Assembly (NCBI GenBank): GCA_034687125.1
Contig: JAQGBZ010000407.1
Location: 1 to 52,255 of the forward strand
Source: Neelides folsomi
Lineage: Eukaryota > Arthropoda > Collembola > Neelipleona > Neelidae
Length of the DNA: 52,255 nt
Direction of reading: 5' to 3'
This document shows, in pieces, positions 20,660-33,643 of the stretch. Both the position numbers and the translations under genes were made by a program. Within the stretch, counting starts at the first letter, position 1; each line of letters starts with the position of its first letter. The notes beneath the pieces were generated by a model. It made no database searches and had not been told where the DNA came from. It worked only from the letters and a program-made list of their open reading frames with translations.

Positions 20660-22951
20660 ATGGGTTCCTCGGCGGGTTTACTGGTTTTATTTGCCGCCTT
20701 CGCCCTCGTTGCTCCCAATCTCAGCCCTGTGGAGGAGAAGGAGTGCGGGGATACAAAGTGCCCACGTAAGTTAACCCTTTCCATCACATTCCTCTCACAA
20801 TACTCTCAGAATGAGTAATAGTTTAAATACAATACAGAGATGAACCACTGGGATGGGCATTTTTCATTTTTCCAAATTCTGCTTCTCTTCACAATGTGGA
20901 AATTCACATTGTGAAGTTCTCATTCATTCTTTTCAATTCTTTTCAATTCAGCCTTTACAATTTAATGCTGAGTGAGCAAAATGTATATTTTTTCCAGCTC
21001 ACCATTATTGTAACAAATTCCATCACACTTGCGAGAAATGCGATGCGATTTGCGACCCCAACCATCATAACAACGACGTGAAGCGCTGCGAAGAAGACTG
21101 TCAAGGTTAGCGACATTTCACAAAACTATTTTTTATATATATTATATTTACTTGTAGTACATATGGTATATATGCTCATGCTTTTCAACGGCCAATTCTT
21201 CAATTTGAAGGATCGGGAATTTGTTCTCCTTCTTATCGTAAGTTAGGATTGCCAACACCCTTCCGACCATTCCCAAGCTCTGCCTTAGGTCAGGCATTAT
21301 ACCAACTTTTAAGATAAACTTGAGCGTTATTGCGAGAAGCCCTCACGAGGGCCAAAGACATTAAAGATAGAGGAAAGTTTTAAATTAGAAGATTCTCTCG
21401 GCTCAACTTTTTTAAAAAAATAGTCAATAAAGAACGCCGTACGATGAAAATGGAAATTAATTTTAACTTTATAAAAAAATTATACATTTTTTCACATCCT
21501 ATCGATTTTCCATGTTATGTGTGTATAAAATTGGGTAAAAAGGGAAGACCTAAGGATTAACTTTATAAATTAAAGTCTTTTCATCCTTCGAGTACTTAAA
21601 ATGCTAAAAGGGCTTAAAGGGCTTACTAAGCGAAGAAATATAAATACTCGAAAAATACTTCCTTTTATACAAATTGTAAGGATAAATATAAGATATCGCG
21701 AATTTTACTTTATAATATTAACAGCATGGCATATGGACGGTAAGATACATGGATTAAATATACTCATACTGCTAATTACTATCAGTTGTAGTACAAATAT
21801 ATAATTTACATTTTGTTTATAATGTACTAACAATAAGCAGTAAACATACTAATAATAATAAGTGTATAAGTATATCAGTACTGTGTTTATAAATAGAAAT
21901 ATAATACAAAGTTTGTATTTGGTATAAAGGGGAAGGTGTAGGGAAAATAGGGAGAAAGAAGCTCAAATAAAAAAGCATTAGGCTTGAGAGGAATTTGACC
22001 AGGATTTCTAGGACTTAAATGTTTGAGAAAAGAAGTTTCTTTTGAACGATTGGCTGACTCATGTGATCGATACCTGAGCCCGTGATTACAACAAATCTTT
22101 GGAATGTTCTTGGCATGAGGATCGGGAAAGGTTGAGTTCTCCAATTGGAGAACACCTCAGGTTGATGGATCAAATTTCAGGAGTATCGTATTGCTTCCTC
22201 CCTCATCTCAATCCACATTGATTGATGAAGGTTGGGTCCTTGGGCTAATCTATTAATGGGATCTTTTATTCCAGACTACCTCCACGACGTCCGCTACGAG
22301 CGGAAGGACGCGGGCATGAGAGGGCTTGAACACGAGTTTCGGACCCTCAAGATCTTGCTGGCCATCACCCTCACCATCAGCTCCCTGGCCCTTCTGGTGG
22401 CCGTCTCTCTGGCCCTTTATCTCATCATGGGCAAGCGAAGACGAAGAAAATCGCTCCAGCCCAATGCCCGCGAACTCGACCTCTCAACTATTTACAACAA
22501 CAAGGTAAATTAAATAACCAGAATGGCCCTCGTTAGGTCCAAGCACCTCCCATTCTGTCCACTCTAATACTTGGAATGATTCCATTCAGTGTGCTTCTAT
22601 TCAGTTCCAGCGAAACGACTCGTTCAAGAGCTTGGAAAACAACAACCACCGAGGCACTCCGACAGATGAGAAAATCCGACGTGAGCCCAGCGAATCCACT
22701 TTACCTGGTAAATACATTAACTTATATCACATCAAATTATATTATATCAAACACATCATTTTTCATTATTTCACAAATGGGAAAATTGAACATTTTCCCA
22801 ATGAAAGAACAAATGAAAAATGTGGAAATTATTTATATGAAACAAATGTAGTCACTCTAACTTGAAGTCTAAATATTTGTTTTCATTTTCATTTCCAGAG
22901 TATGCTTATGATAACCCGACTCTGGCCCCCTCACCAACACACCACGTCTGA
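20660..22951 (+). CDS. grnd: Grindelwald-like TNF receptor (type I membrane protein)
   Basis: Exons: 20660-20765, 20998-21105, 22275-22504, 22605-22707, 22899-22951; 199 aa. A signal peptide (GLLVLFAAFALVAP) is followed by one small cysteine-rich domain with spacing C-x4-C-x5-C-x6-C-x2-C-x3-C-x11-C-x3-C (ECGDTKC... CEKCDAIC... CEEDC). This spacing nearly matches the single TNFR-like domain of Drosophila Grindelwald, which binds the TNF ligand Eiger and activates JNK. One transmembrane helix follows (LLAITLTISSLALLVAVSLA), then a stop-transfer KRRRRK and an 80-aa cytoplasmic tail with YAYDNPTLAPS near the end. The family call rests on cysteine spacing and architecture, from memory of the family, not on a search. 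Another small cysteine-rich receptor is possible. Confidence 0.72.
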
Positions 22952-25900
22952 ATATTTAGACTCGACAAAAATCTCAATTCAATGACCTTATTTTAATTAT
23001 TAAATAAAAAGCGAAACATTAAGAGCAATAATTCGAATGACACGAATTTGTATATCTGAACGGAGCTTTAGATGGAGCGTGCCGATACGTATAAATATTG
23101 TATATTTCAATTAAAAGTTATTTATCTAGTGAAAAATGTATTTTATAACTGTTATAACGCCCAAAAGCATAACTTTATTACGTATTATTATTACATATAT
23201 TGTATTACCGTATTTAATTACATGTAAGACTTACAATGCAATTATCTCCGTCCAAATACAATAAGCTTCGAGACATTCCACTTGTACAATAATTGTAAAT
23301 AGAAAAATAGTTATATTAAATACACATAGAAAATTATTTAATTTTTATAGTCTTTAACTACTTGTTTGTTATAAAACTGTTTGTTTTCAACTTTGCTCCA
23401 AATGTTGTTAAAAATAAAAAGTATATGATCTTTCCTTCTGCCTATTTCATTATTCATTTAAACGGCCTGCATACTGAATTACTTTTAAAAGTGCCGAACT
23501 AAAGGGTTAATGTAATGTAAAGACATGAGCATTAGACTCTCAAAGCCATAAATATTACACGCATTAATATGGTTACATACACTATAGGGAGTAGTTCGGC
23601 TAATATGGAAGAGAACTCTATATAGCTAATGTTTGATTTAATTAATTATTAAGCACACACCATTGTGGATTTTTTTACTTTTGAAGTAAGTGCCCTTTTC
23701 ATTCATACTAAATAGGTTAAACCCTTGGCACTTGGTGCAATTAACTCAAGAATGGGCTTTATATTATTCAAGATAGATTTAAAAGTGAATCGTCATTCTC
23801 ACTCTCGACCTCGATTCAGAATCGCAAGTTCCATCAATCATGGTGAAATCTCGGGTTCGTAAATCATACCCCTCATGAATGCTTATTTATAAACCACTTG
23901 GATCATATGAATGCGAAGTTTTCTTTAACTCCTCGTCTTAACGCGGGCCGTCCTCTTATAAATATTTAACTCTTTCATCAACCCTCTTCTTGAAATATCT
24001 CTCACACTTACCTTTTATATGGGATGTTTTATGGATGAAAGCAATCTATTTTACACCTCGCTCAAGAAATCACCGTTATATTCATTCTCCCTCCCTTTAT
24101 CAAAGATGAATGTCTCCGAGGCGGAAAAGGGAACAAGAATGGAGAACACATCCACAAAGATCCTCATCCTCGACTTTGCGACACTCAACATCTTTCGAGC
24201 ATTACACATGTTTTACGTTTATTTGCATAGGTGGGTTGATGGAGAGAATTCTTCCCAACTTTCCTGACTCGTCCCACTCTATCAACTTGAAGGGTATTAA
24301 AGAGAGTTGGGTGAAGTTCTTGGAATTCAACTCCACTTTTTCGGAGAAAAGGACTGTTGAGGGAGTTTCGCTTACAAATCGTCCCATTACAATGTACAAA
24401 AAGCCCTATATGAACTCATACCTCGAGTCTCGTATATATAAAATTCTCAACTTAAGTCTCCTGATGCTCAACGTGGGCTGAAAAGTAGGGAGAAATTCAC
24501 GTATTTCTCTCCGCAGTACCTGGCAGTGACATGAGCCCAGTTTTGTCTTTTTCCCTGGTCCATTGATGAATAGGCCATTTGGGGGTTTAATAGGATTCAG
24601 TACAAAATTAATTCTCCGCCCTTGCGAAAACTACCTGTGAAATTGGATGGGAAATGAGGGTTGTATGAGGCGGAATTTGCCATTCAGACACAATTGGTTG
24701 TTCAATAGATCGACCTCCGCTCTTTTCCTTCTCCGCCCATCCACGTCTTTCAAGTGAAAAATGGAGAAAATTGGATTTCTTTCACTACACTTATCTAATC
24801 TTGACTCCATTCCCCAAATCCCGGAAATCCTCATACTCATTTCTCAATTTAATATGCATTTAAGTCTACTACCTCCAGGCCCTTAGATATGAAGTCTCAG
24901 GGAACTGTATTATATATATTCATAAGGATGATAAAACTAGGACTTCTTCTCATATCATCTTTCTATTACGACCACAATCTTCAGACTTTCAATTTTCTTT
25001 TATAGGGGATTTCGTTTTTGGAAGGTAACAGCTCTTTTATTTTTCCCTCTCTTCATCTCTCTTTTCCTCCCTCGTATCTCATTCTGGTCCGTAAAAGGTG
25101 ATTGCATTGTATTCAATATCAAGGCTGTATGACTTTCCATATGCCAAATATTCTGTTTTACAATATGCACTCATGCAAGTCGTCCTATTTATAATATAAT
25201 AAACTAAAATGGAATATTTGATTCTCTTGGGTGAAATAATCTTTTCATCGGTCTGAAATACAAAATGAATTTGGGGATATATCGATAGGATTCAAGATTG
25301 GATTCATAAATTCATATTCATTCAATTGTGTCAAGTGTAGAAGTCTTTAAAGAGAAATTGGAGAACACATACCAGAATACCATATACCTAATAATATTAT
25401 GTATTAAGGTATTCAACTCTCGATTGGATCTCTTGACATTAAAATGAATATAGTCCAACATTTTGGCTCCTCATCTATTGGCTATAGGACAGGGCATTTT
25501 GGGAGATGTGAAATAGAATTTAGTAAAGTGATTTTAGAAGTAATAAATCCGCCATTCATGATCCTGCTTTAACTCATTCTTATTAACATTTCCACTCCAT
25601 TCCATTTCAATTAAATTTCCATTTTGAAATTGAATGCTTCCAATTCACCTCACAACTCAACCTTTTCGAGGGGGAGAAGGGGAAAAGATAATATGGGGAA
25701 ATCGTATTGAGATTCTCTTGGACCAAGAATATTTCCTACGTTAACTTTCCCTTTCTAAAACCTCTTTAACTTCAAAGAATTCCCCCTTTCCTTTAAAGTC
25801 TACATTCCAATTTGGATCAATTTGATATGGAAAATATTTTCAACCAAATTCTTCAATGTTTTCTATTTCACTGAATCGCCGCTTATAAAACTTTGACATT

Positions 25901-26744
25901 TATCGATTTAACCAAAGGCACACTGATACAATTCCATCACATCGTGAATATAAATAGGTATGTCAACCCCAGGAATGAGATATGAATATCAAATTGGAGC
26001 GGGGTAAATAATGGAGGTAATAAAGCTAAAACATTCATGGCGGTTTGAGCAAAAGTAAAAGCATTTTCATTGTTGATTCATTAGCTAAATTCATCAGGTA
26101 TCCAGGAATGGAAGGCATCTTAAATCTTATGTACCTACTTATAATTATAAGTTATAACTACCAATAAATACTTATGTACAAGTACACGTCTGTACTTCTT
26201 TAAATTGTATTTAACTTATCCAATAATACTATACAGATGCCTTTGCTCCCAAATATAAGTATAAATTGTATATTAAGTTTATGTCTAACTATAATACTTT
26301 GAAATTGAGTTATCTAATATTATCTCATAACTGTAAATGTAAACAAAATCTTTAAAATAAGAAATTGACCTATCAATACGCAAACTCCTAAAACAAATAA
26401 AGATGTTGAAATAGAGAAATTCCCATTGATAAGTATTGATATTATTATTATATGGCCATTGTCATTATGTGTATCTTAATATATAATACTTAAATACTTA
26501 AAATATTGTGGTTGTATATATATATATATACATGTTATGAATTTTAACGAAGTATTTACTTGTATTTAAACTCATATCATATTTATGTTATTTGTTCATT
26601 TGTTGGAGAAAGGATGGGATTGGGGATGTTTCTTCTTGTATGATGAGAATTGGAGGAGATCCGGCTTCCTAAAAGTAAAGACATGCCTGGTGGGAGCCGG
26701 CGGTAAAGTAAAAGTAAAGAAGTATAATTTAATGAAATTTAGTC
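22952..26744. other. 3.8-kb AT-rich intergenic region
   Basis: The Grindelwald-like poly(A) signal AATAAA is at 23003-23008. The rest is AT-rich, with a short (TA)n run at about 26515-26530. Open frames (24019-24481, 24631-24840, 26585-26854) have no recognisable domain. No RNA gene was seen. Confidence 0.55.
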
Positions 26745-28458
26745 ATGTTGACGTCGAAAGTCTTCCAGCACTTCCGGCTAGGAGGAACGAGCTCCTATCA
26801 AATTCCTCAAAGATGTTTATCAGGGCAAAGGCTAACATATTCCCAATTTGGTGACCCTTCCCATGTCGTGAAAATGGAAAGTTGTCAATTAGATGCTCTT
26901 CAAGATCAGGTTTGATACTTTCTTTTAACAACTAGGCATAACTTGGCCAATACTTTTTTATTTTATGTGTATTTACATGTCTTCATGTTCCTTATTTCTT
27001 ATTATACAACCAATGTTCCTCATTATGACTTGTTAAACTTGTAACAGGTTCTTGGGCATGGTTGTATAAACCATTTAATGGTTTATAATAACTTCTCAGC
27101 TCTGACGTCTTCTGGCATCAAAATGCTAAATAATATAATTTTGATTTACAGACGGTTGTTCAAATGTTGGCGAGCCCCATTAACCCCGCTGACATGAACA
27201 CAATTCAAGGGGTGTATCCTGTGAAGCCCAAGAGGTTTCCTTCTGTTCCTGGTAATGAAGGAGTCGGGGTCGTCACTCAAGTGGGATCAGGGCCAAATGA
27301 ATCAGGAATTTCTCTTGGAGACTGGGTCATTCCTCTCTCACCCCTTGCTGGGACATGGCAGTCCTTCATGATTGGAAAAAATACGGATTTCTTAAAGGCA
27401 ATCATTCTAATGCAATCATCTTAATATTTAATATATTTATCACAAAATACAATCATTATTTTAAAAATAATAAATAAAGTTTACCATGTTTCATCTATAA
27501 TATCTTAATTTCTCAAAGAAATCTAACCAAGCATAAAGAAAATAATGTTTATTTTACCTATAATAATTTTTAATGATTGGCACTAATGAGCATTATTAAT
27601 TGTTAATATCGGTATTCTGCCAGAGTAGACAATATAATATACGATTAATAATAAATCGATGCATATTTTTTTCACAGCTTTCCAATCAGATGAATCTCGT
27701 CTCAGCCGCCACAATAAGTGTCAATCCATGTACTGCTTGTAGGATGCTCAAAGATTTCGAACAACTGAAGCCCGAAGACACTGTCATTCAAAACGGCGGA
27801 AATTCGGCTGTAGGGCAAGCAGTAATCCAATTGTGTCGGGAGCTCTCCTTTAAATCCATTTCCGTCGTTCGGGCTCGACCCGATTTCCCGCAATTGAAAA
27901 AGAAACTTGAAGGCTTAGGAAATTCGAATACGCTTATCATCACTGAAGAGGAATTAAGGAAGAAACCAGAATTTAAGGCTCAACTTGGACTAAATTGCGT
28001 TGGCGGAAAAGCCACTACAGATATGTTACGAACCCTAGGTAAAAATATTTTATATTCGCCATAATCCAAAATATCGTAAATATTTAATACTTATACTATA
28101 TTTCAATATATTTTTATGACAATGTGGGGACGAATTTTAACAATAAAAATTGTGAAAAACAGATAAAGGTAGGACCCTCGTAACGTATGGCGGAATGTCT
28201 CGACAACCAATCACTGTACCTACATCTGCTCTCATTTTTAATGACATTAAACTCGCTGGTTTTTGGATGACGAGATATAATTCAACTACAAATCTTCAAC
28301 TGCGACAAGAAATGCTCGATTTCTTTGTTGAGCTCGACTTGGAAGGGAAATGGATCCCTCCGGAAAATGAAATAGTCCCCATTGAAGATTACAAGACTGC
28401 CCTGGAAAATTCTATGAAGGGATTTTCTGGAGTCAAATATATATTAAAATTTAATTAA
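26745..28458 (+). CDS. Mecr: mitochondrial enoyl-[acyl-carrier-protein] reductase (MECR)
   Basis: Last step of mitochondrial type II fatty-acid synthesis: NADPH-dependent reduction of trans-2-enoyl thioesters, feeding lipoate synthesis. Exons: 26745-26909, 27152-27397, 27678-28038, 28163-28458; 355 aa, close to the family size (about 370). The N-terminus MLTSKVFQHFRLGG is basic and lacks acids, as expected of a mitochondrial presequence; it is the first ATG after an in-frame stop. The MDR-family core is clear: FGDPSHVV, INPADMNTIQGVY with catalytic Tyr77, GNEGVGVV, SVNPCTACRML and the nucleotide-binding NGGNSAVGQAVIQL. The C-terminus has TYGGMSRQP and GFWMTRY. Intron 2 uses a GC donor (AAG|gcaatc, 27398); no GT alternative preserves the family alignment. 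Confidence 0.94.
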
Positions 28459-28611
28459 ATAGTCATTGATTACTTCTAGTGAAAATCAAACGTTATTGAG
28501 ACCTGAAAATATTTTTATTGTAATGTACAGTATAATTTTCATATTTATTCAAATACATATATTTAAATATTTAAAGAATATTAAAAGAAAGTTTTATAAA
28601 CATCAACAATG

Positions 28612-28644
28612 AATAAAAACAAATCAAACTTTGGATTATTTATT
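28612..28644. terminator. facing poly(A) signals of Mecr (+) and SPATA20 (-)
   Basis: AATAAA on the plus strand at 28612-28617, 154 nt after the Mecr stop. AATAAA on the minus strand at 28639-28644, about 130 nt past the SPATA20 stop. The two 3'UTRs must abut or overlap. Confidence 0.55.
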
Positions 28645-28774
28645 TATGACTACAATTTATTTGAACTTGATGGGAAATTACAAATTCGTTCAAAGTGCAT
28701 TTAACAATTTCCGACGATTCAAGATTTGGAAAAAAATTATTGCGCATTCTTTTAGCCCCCGGCTTAATAAAAAT

Positions 28775-31700
28775 TCAGAGAGATTTAAGAAAAGTTTCAA
28801 AATCTTTTGGATCAATGAAAGTTTTCCTCTCTTTGCCCACTTGACAAATGGCATAGCCAGGAGCCTCCATATTGCTAAATTCCTCAAAGTCCTTCTTGAA
28901 TGCCTTTTCAAGGATTTGATATTTCTCTGAATTTGCAATTGGCAGCACCGACGTTCCGGTCGGGAGGGAGTGCGATCGTAGAATGTTAATTAACTTTTCA
29001 TCTTTGAAGAAGACTTTGATAACAATCCTTTTACCAACTTGAGGTAATGCCGCAGACATGAGAGGGAGAGAAATCGGGACTTTGGCTATCCGATCCGAAA
29101 ACTGGGCAAGGAGCCGGAATATTTTATTCTCATTCTTATCCGTGACTCCACATAGACGGATCAAATTGATCAATGATGTTGAATTCGACGAAGGCTCAGC
29201 ACCTATAATTTAAAACTTGGGTAAAATCTCCATTTAATATAAAAGAAAATCCTGGGCTTACCGTCATCATCTTTTGTTCAAGAAGGAACCGAGAAATAGA
29301 AAAAAGAATTATTTTAATATTCAATTCACATTTTCATTGATTGAATAAAAATTATTCAATTACCGTCTTTCATTCGTACAATAACGCTTTGATCGTCGTT
29401 CCTGCTATTGAAATACCCGCCCTTCTCTGAATCCCAAAAGAGATCATCTTGTTCATCTTGCAGCTAAAATTCGTTAATTGTCAATTAAATGTCATTTAAT
29501 TGTTAATTTAAACCATTTTCTCTTTTACAAGAAATTCATTTAAATCTGTAGGTTTGCATACTTTAATGGCCAAGGCCAGATACTTTTCTTTCCCAGTTGC
29601 TTCGAATAAATCAAGACAAGCGGCGATGAGGTTTGAGAAATCATCCACGCAAGCAGGAATAGGTTTACTCAAATTGATCACACTGCCTTTTTCCAAATCC
29701 TTATATGCAGTTCGGATCAATCCTCCTTTGTACATATATTTCTCAATGAATTCCAAAGCCTTCTCGGCTCTGGCAATGTATTCAGGCTTATTTAACGCCA
29801 TCCCACCGCGGCAATATCCAGAAATCATCAATCCTAATTTATAAAACAAATCGTTAAAAATACTCTTCTTGTTTATATCTATTTATCCATCATTCAATGG
29901 GAAATGAATTCACCATTCCAAGAAGTTATGAATTTTGAATCCAAATGAGGTCTGGGTCTATTCACGTTCCGATAATTGAATAAAATGGTGTTTGCCTTTT
30001 CCAGGCCTTGTTCAACATCTTTAACAGGGAGAGAAAATTCCTTTGCGGTTTCTTCAAGGGTTTTTGATTCATGTATAACATTTTGATTCGTGAGCTCATC
30101 GTGAGGATCCTGTGAATATCAAGTTTTTTAAATATGAAACAAGGCAAAATGTCAAAATAATTTATAGTGTAAAAGTATTTTATTGTGAAAATATTTTCAA
30201 TGTGAAAAACATTTGACTTTCATTGTGTATTTACCTGATAAGGATCCACATTTCCGCCTTCTTTGACTCCATACCGAAAGGCGTAAATATTACCCAAGAG
30301 TTTATCCCCCACTTGCTCGTTCAATATATCGTCAATTTCTTTCTTCGTCCAGACATAAAACGCTCCTTCTTTTTTTATTTCACTTTCAAATTTAGGAAGA
30401 GAATCCGCATCTTCGGCAGAATAAAAACCTCCTTCCTGTAAAATTTCAAAGTAAATAATTTATTTTTCCCATTTAATAAATATTATAACAAATAAATTTT
30501 ATTAAAACAAATGTTAAACGATATTACATACTTCATGGCTCAGATCACGTCCCACGTATGTCAAAATATCATTTACAATGTCAGCATAAAACTTGTCTGT
30601 GGTCATTAGCCAAGCATTTGCATAACAAATGGTCATTTGAGCTTGATCATACAACATTTTTTCAAAATGAGGCAACTTCCAAAATTTGTCTGTAGAATAG
30701 CGAGCAAATCCCTGAAATTAGCAATTTTCAAAATAATTTAAAATAAATTTAATATTTATTAAAAGTACATGATTGTACAATCATTTGTCAATAAAAAGAA
30801 TAAATGGAGAATAACATTTGTATATTAAATATTACCTGTCCAACATGATCATGAATTCCGCCTTTGACCATTCCTTTGAGCGTTTTTTCGACCATTTTCA
30901 AGCAATTTTTACCAGGCTTGATCTTTTCATACTGGAGGAGAAAATGGAGATTTACTGGCTGAGGAAATTTCGGCTGCTCTGAAAATCCTCCATGTGCAGG
31001 TTCAAAGCTTCGGGTTAGCTGCTGACAACATTTGTCCATAACTTCTTTGTAATCAGGAAGAGTTTCATTAAATGGAAGAATTGCAGAGCGAGCCAAAACA
31101 CCAATAATCTTTTCAGAAGTTTCGGTAAACTTTTCCTTGTTATCTTTCCACTTAAATATTAAAATCCATTAATAATTATTATTAATAATCCGATTAAAAT
31201 TGTATTTAAAATGTAATATAATTACTTAAAAAACTGAAAAGTCGACCTCACCTGATCGTTGATTGATGTAATAAGTGACGTAAATCCAGGTCTTCCATAA
31301 TATCTATAGGTTCAAATTTTAAATTGATAATTTACAAATTGTCGTGTCAAATTGTGTTTGTATTCAGATGGTGTTTTTGTGTAAAATACCTATCCCCTGG
31401 TGGGTAGTATGTACCTGGAATCAATTAATGTTATGTTTAGTCTGAAATTGTCGATGCCAAGTTTTGAATCTTTTAAATGTGAAATATTATTATGTAATAA
31501 AATTTAACAAACCTCCGTAAAACGGCTTCAATTCATGGGTCATCCAGACACTCATTGGCCATCCTTGCAATTAGTAATTAAGATATATTATTTATTATAT
31601 TTACTTATAAAGATTTCTCATAGTTTATGATTTAGCTTAGATTTTAATATTACTAAATTAAATTGAATAATTAAAAATAATTCTTAATTATAAAAATAAT

Positions 31701-32975
31701 ATCTGATATATTAATTACCGCCACTTCCAGATACAGCGTTTATGAATGTCATATAAATCCGATCTATGTCAGGTCTCTCTTCTCGATCCAATTTAACATT
31801 TACGAAAAACTCGTTCATGAGTGTAGCAATTTCGGCATTTTCAAAAGATCTAAAATAAATGAAAATGTTTAGTAAAATGAAAAAATGTGATTCATCGTAA
31901 ATTATTGCATGAAAATACAAGAAGTGGATATTTTATAAATATAATTACTCATGAGCCATGACATGACACCAATGACAGGTACTATATCCAACCTGTAATA
32001 AAGATATTTAGAAAAATTTTAGGACTCGATCAAATATTTCGGTAATGGTTTATTGTTAGTTTAATTTATATAATATGATAATTTTGATTATATAATATGA
32101 TTTGTATTGGCTGACATTTATTTAACTTTTTTTAAAAATATACCGATAAAAATATTGGCTTGTTCTCATTTTTGGCCTTTTCAAAAGCTGCCTCACCCCA
32201 GGGGTACCTGAAATTTAATTAACGATTCATAAGGGCAATTCTATTATTTAAAAATTAATAAAATGTATTAATTTAACAAATGTATTAATGTATTTAAAAG
32301 TTAATTACCATTGTACTGGATTAGTTTGATGCTGAAGAAGGTAAGGAGACTTTTCATGTTGAAGTAAATTTTTCTCAACACCGGCAGAACTCATTTTTCT
32401 AATTCCTATTAAAATATTTCTTAATTTCATTTACTGCAATAACCAACGTCTTTATTCTTTAACCAGCGTCAATTGTGTTAATGAAATCAACAAACACATG
32501 AAAATGAAATTGGTCTTTTCTCCCGGCAAGCCTCTTAAAAATATTAAGATCAACGACGGAGTATAAAATGATTTAAGAGTGAGAATCTGCCTATACCCCA
32601 CACACATGGGTCTTCTCAAGTTATATAACTTTCCCTTTCAATTTTGGACAATTCCTACAAATAAGAATCAGCCCCTATAGATGGCAACAAAAATTCCGTT
32701 CGGCTGAATAGGAAAATTCATGTATGAAATTCACTCATGCTAAATGTCTTGCATTTTTGCATTGTAACGATTCAATATTATTCAATACAATATTAACTAT
32801 ATTTCCAATATCCAATATACTATGCAAATGCAATATAGTAATATAATGTAAGATACTGTTAATCCAATTGATAAAAAATATGAAGCTTGTATAATTGTTA
32901 ACCTTCTTGTGCATTTACTTGAGATTTTTGTTTAGACTTGCTAGGCTTCTTTGATTTATTCTTTGTTGGCATCAT
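28775..32975 (-). CDS. Spata20: SPATA20-like thioredoxin-domain protein
   Basis: Sixteen exons in transcription order: 32903-32975, 32309-32405, 32144-32207, 31949-31992, 31719-31849, 31513-31563, 31390-31414, 31252-31303, 30836-31150, 30532-30711, 30235-30435, 29914-30109, 29562-29833, 29364-29463, 29262-29270, 28775-29202; 745 aa. The DUF255/thioredoxin-like domain near the N-terminus carries the redox motif [15 protein letters not shown], then [14 protein letters not shown]. An (alpha/alpha)6 sugar-epimerase-like fold follows ([67 protein letters not shown]). The order and length match SPATA20/YyaL proteins, of unclear biochemical function. The lysine-rich 24-residue first exon could be a nuclear or mitochondrial signal; a second start at 32972 is equally good. 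Confidence 0.93.
29262..29270 (-). other. Spata20: 9-nt micro-exon of SPATA20
   Basis: ATGATGACG between acceptor aacaaaag and donor gtaagc. It adds Asp-Asp-Asp to give RMKDDDDGAEPSS. Vertebrate SPATA20 has KDDQDGAEPS here, as I remember it, so the micro-exon restores the family length. Skipping it keeps the frame. Confidence 0.7.
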
Positions 32976-33643
32976 TAGAAAATATTAAGAAATGACAGAA
33001 TGAAGAAGCTAGTAATATATTTTTGATAGTTTTTATTTATTTTCGTGAAATTATGATGACTTTTTATAAAATGGGCAAAATACTCTTTAGTAAAAATTTT
33101 ATCGTAAGTTTACAATAGTTTATACATAAGGATACAAAATTCAAAATTGTGAGATTTAGCTTTATGAAATTGTATAGGTAAATTATAGATTTAACTTTAT
33201 TTCATACATAAAAATATCAATAACATATGACTGTTATTATGATTAGTTGATTTAGGTAATGCTTAAAGACTATATACAGGTAGTATTCTTACCCTTGTTA
33301 TTACTTGTAATAAGAGTGAATGTTGTAGAAAGTGTTGAGATCTCCCGTGTATCTTATACTTATTTGGAATATCTACAAATATAAATTGTACTATATCCTA
33401 TACCACCACAGCACAAAAAGGTGTGCGCAATCCTTTTTATGTATAATAGATCTTTATTGCAAATCAATTGTTTATCAATCACTTAAATAGAGTGTCAATC
33501 AATTACACTATCTTACCTATCCAATTTCTCAAATTATTGGTGGAGTTAGATTATGAAATGAATAAAATCAGACAATTACTTAGCTCTTTTACCCAAACAT
33601 ACAGTTACTTCAATTTGATTCGCAAAGTTTTAAGAGGATAAAT
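32976..33643. promoter_or_regulatory. divergent promoter region of SPATA20 and the GH24 lysozyme
   Basis: 668 nt of AT-rich DNA between two head-to-head genes. A TATA-like stretch (tttatgtataatag) lies near 33435-33450, about 200 nt before the lysozyme start; its use is uncertain. No open frame of note. Confidence 0.4.

Noticed and set aside
22952..26744. A missed gene in the long gap before Mecr
   Set aside because: No frame or splice-linked chain with family resemblance was found on either strand.
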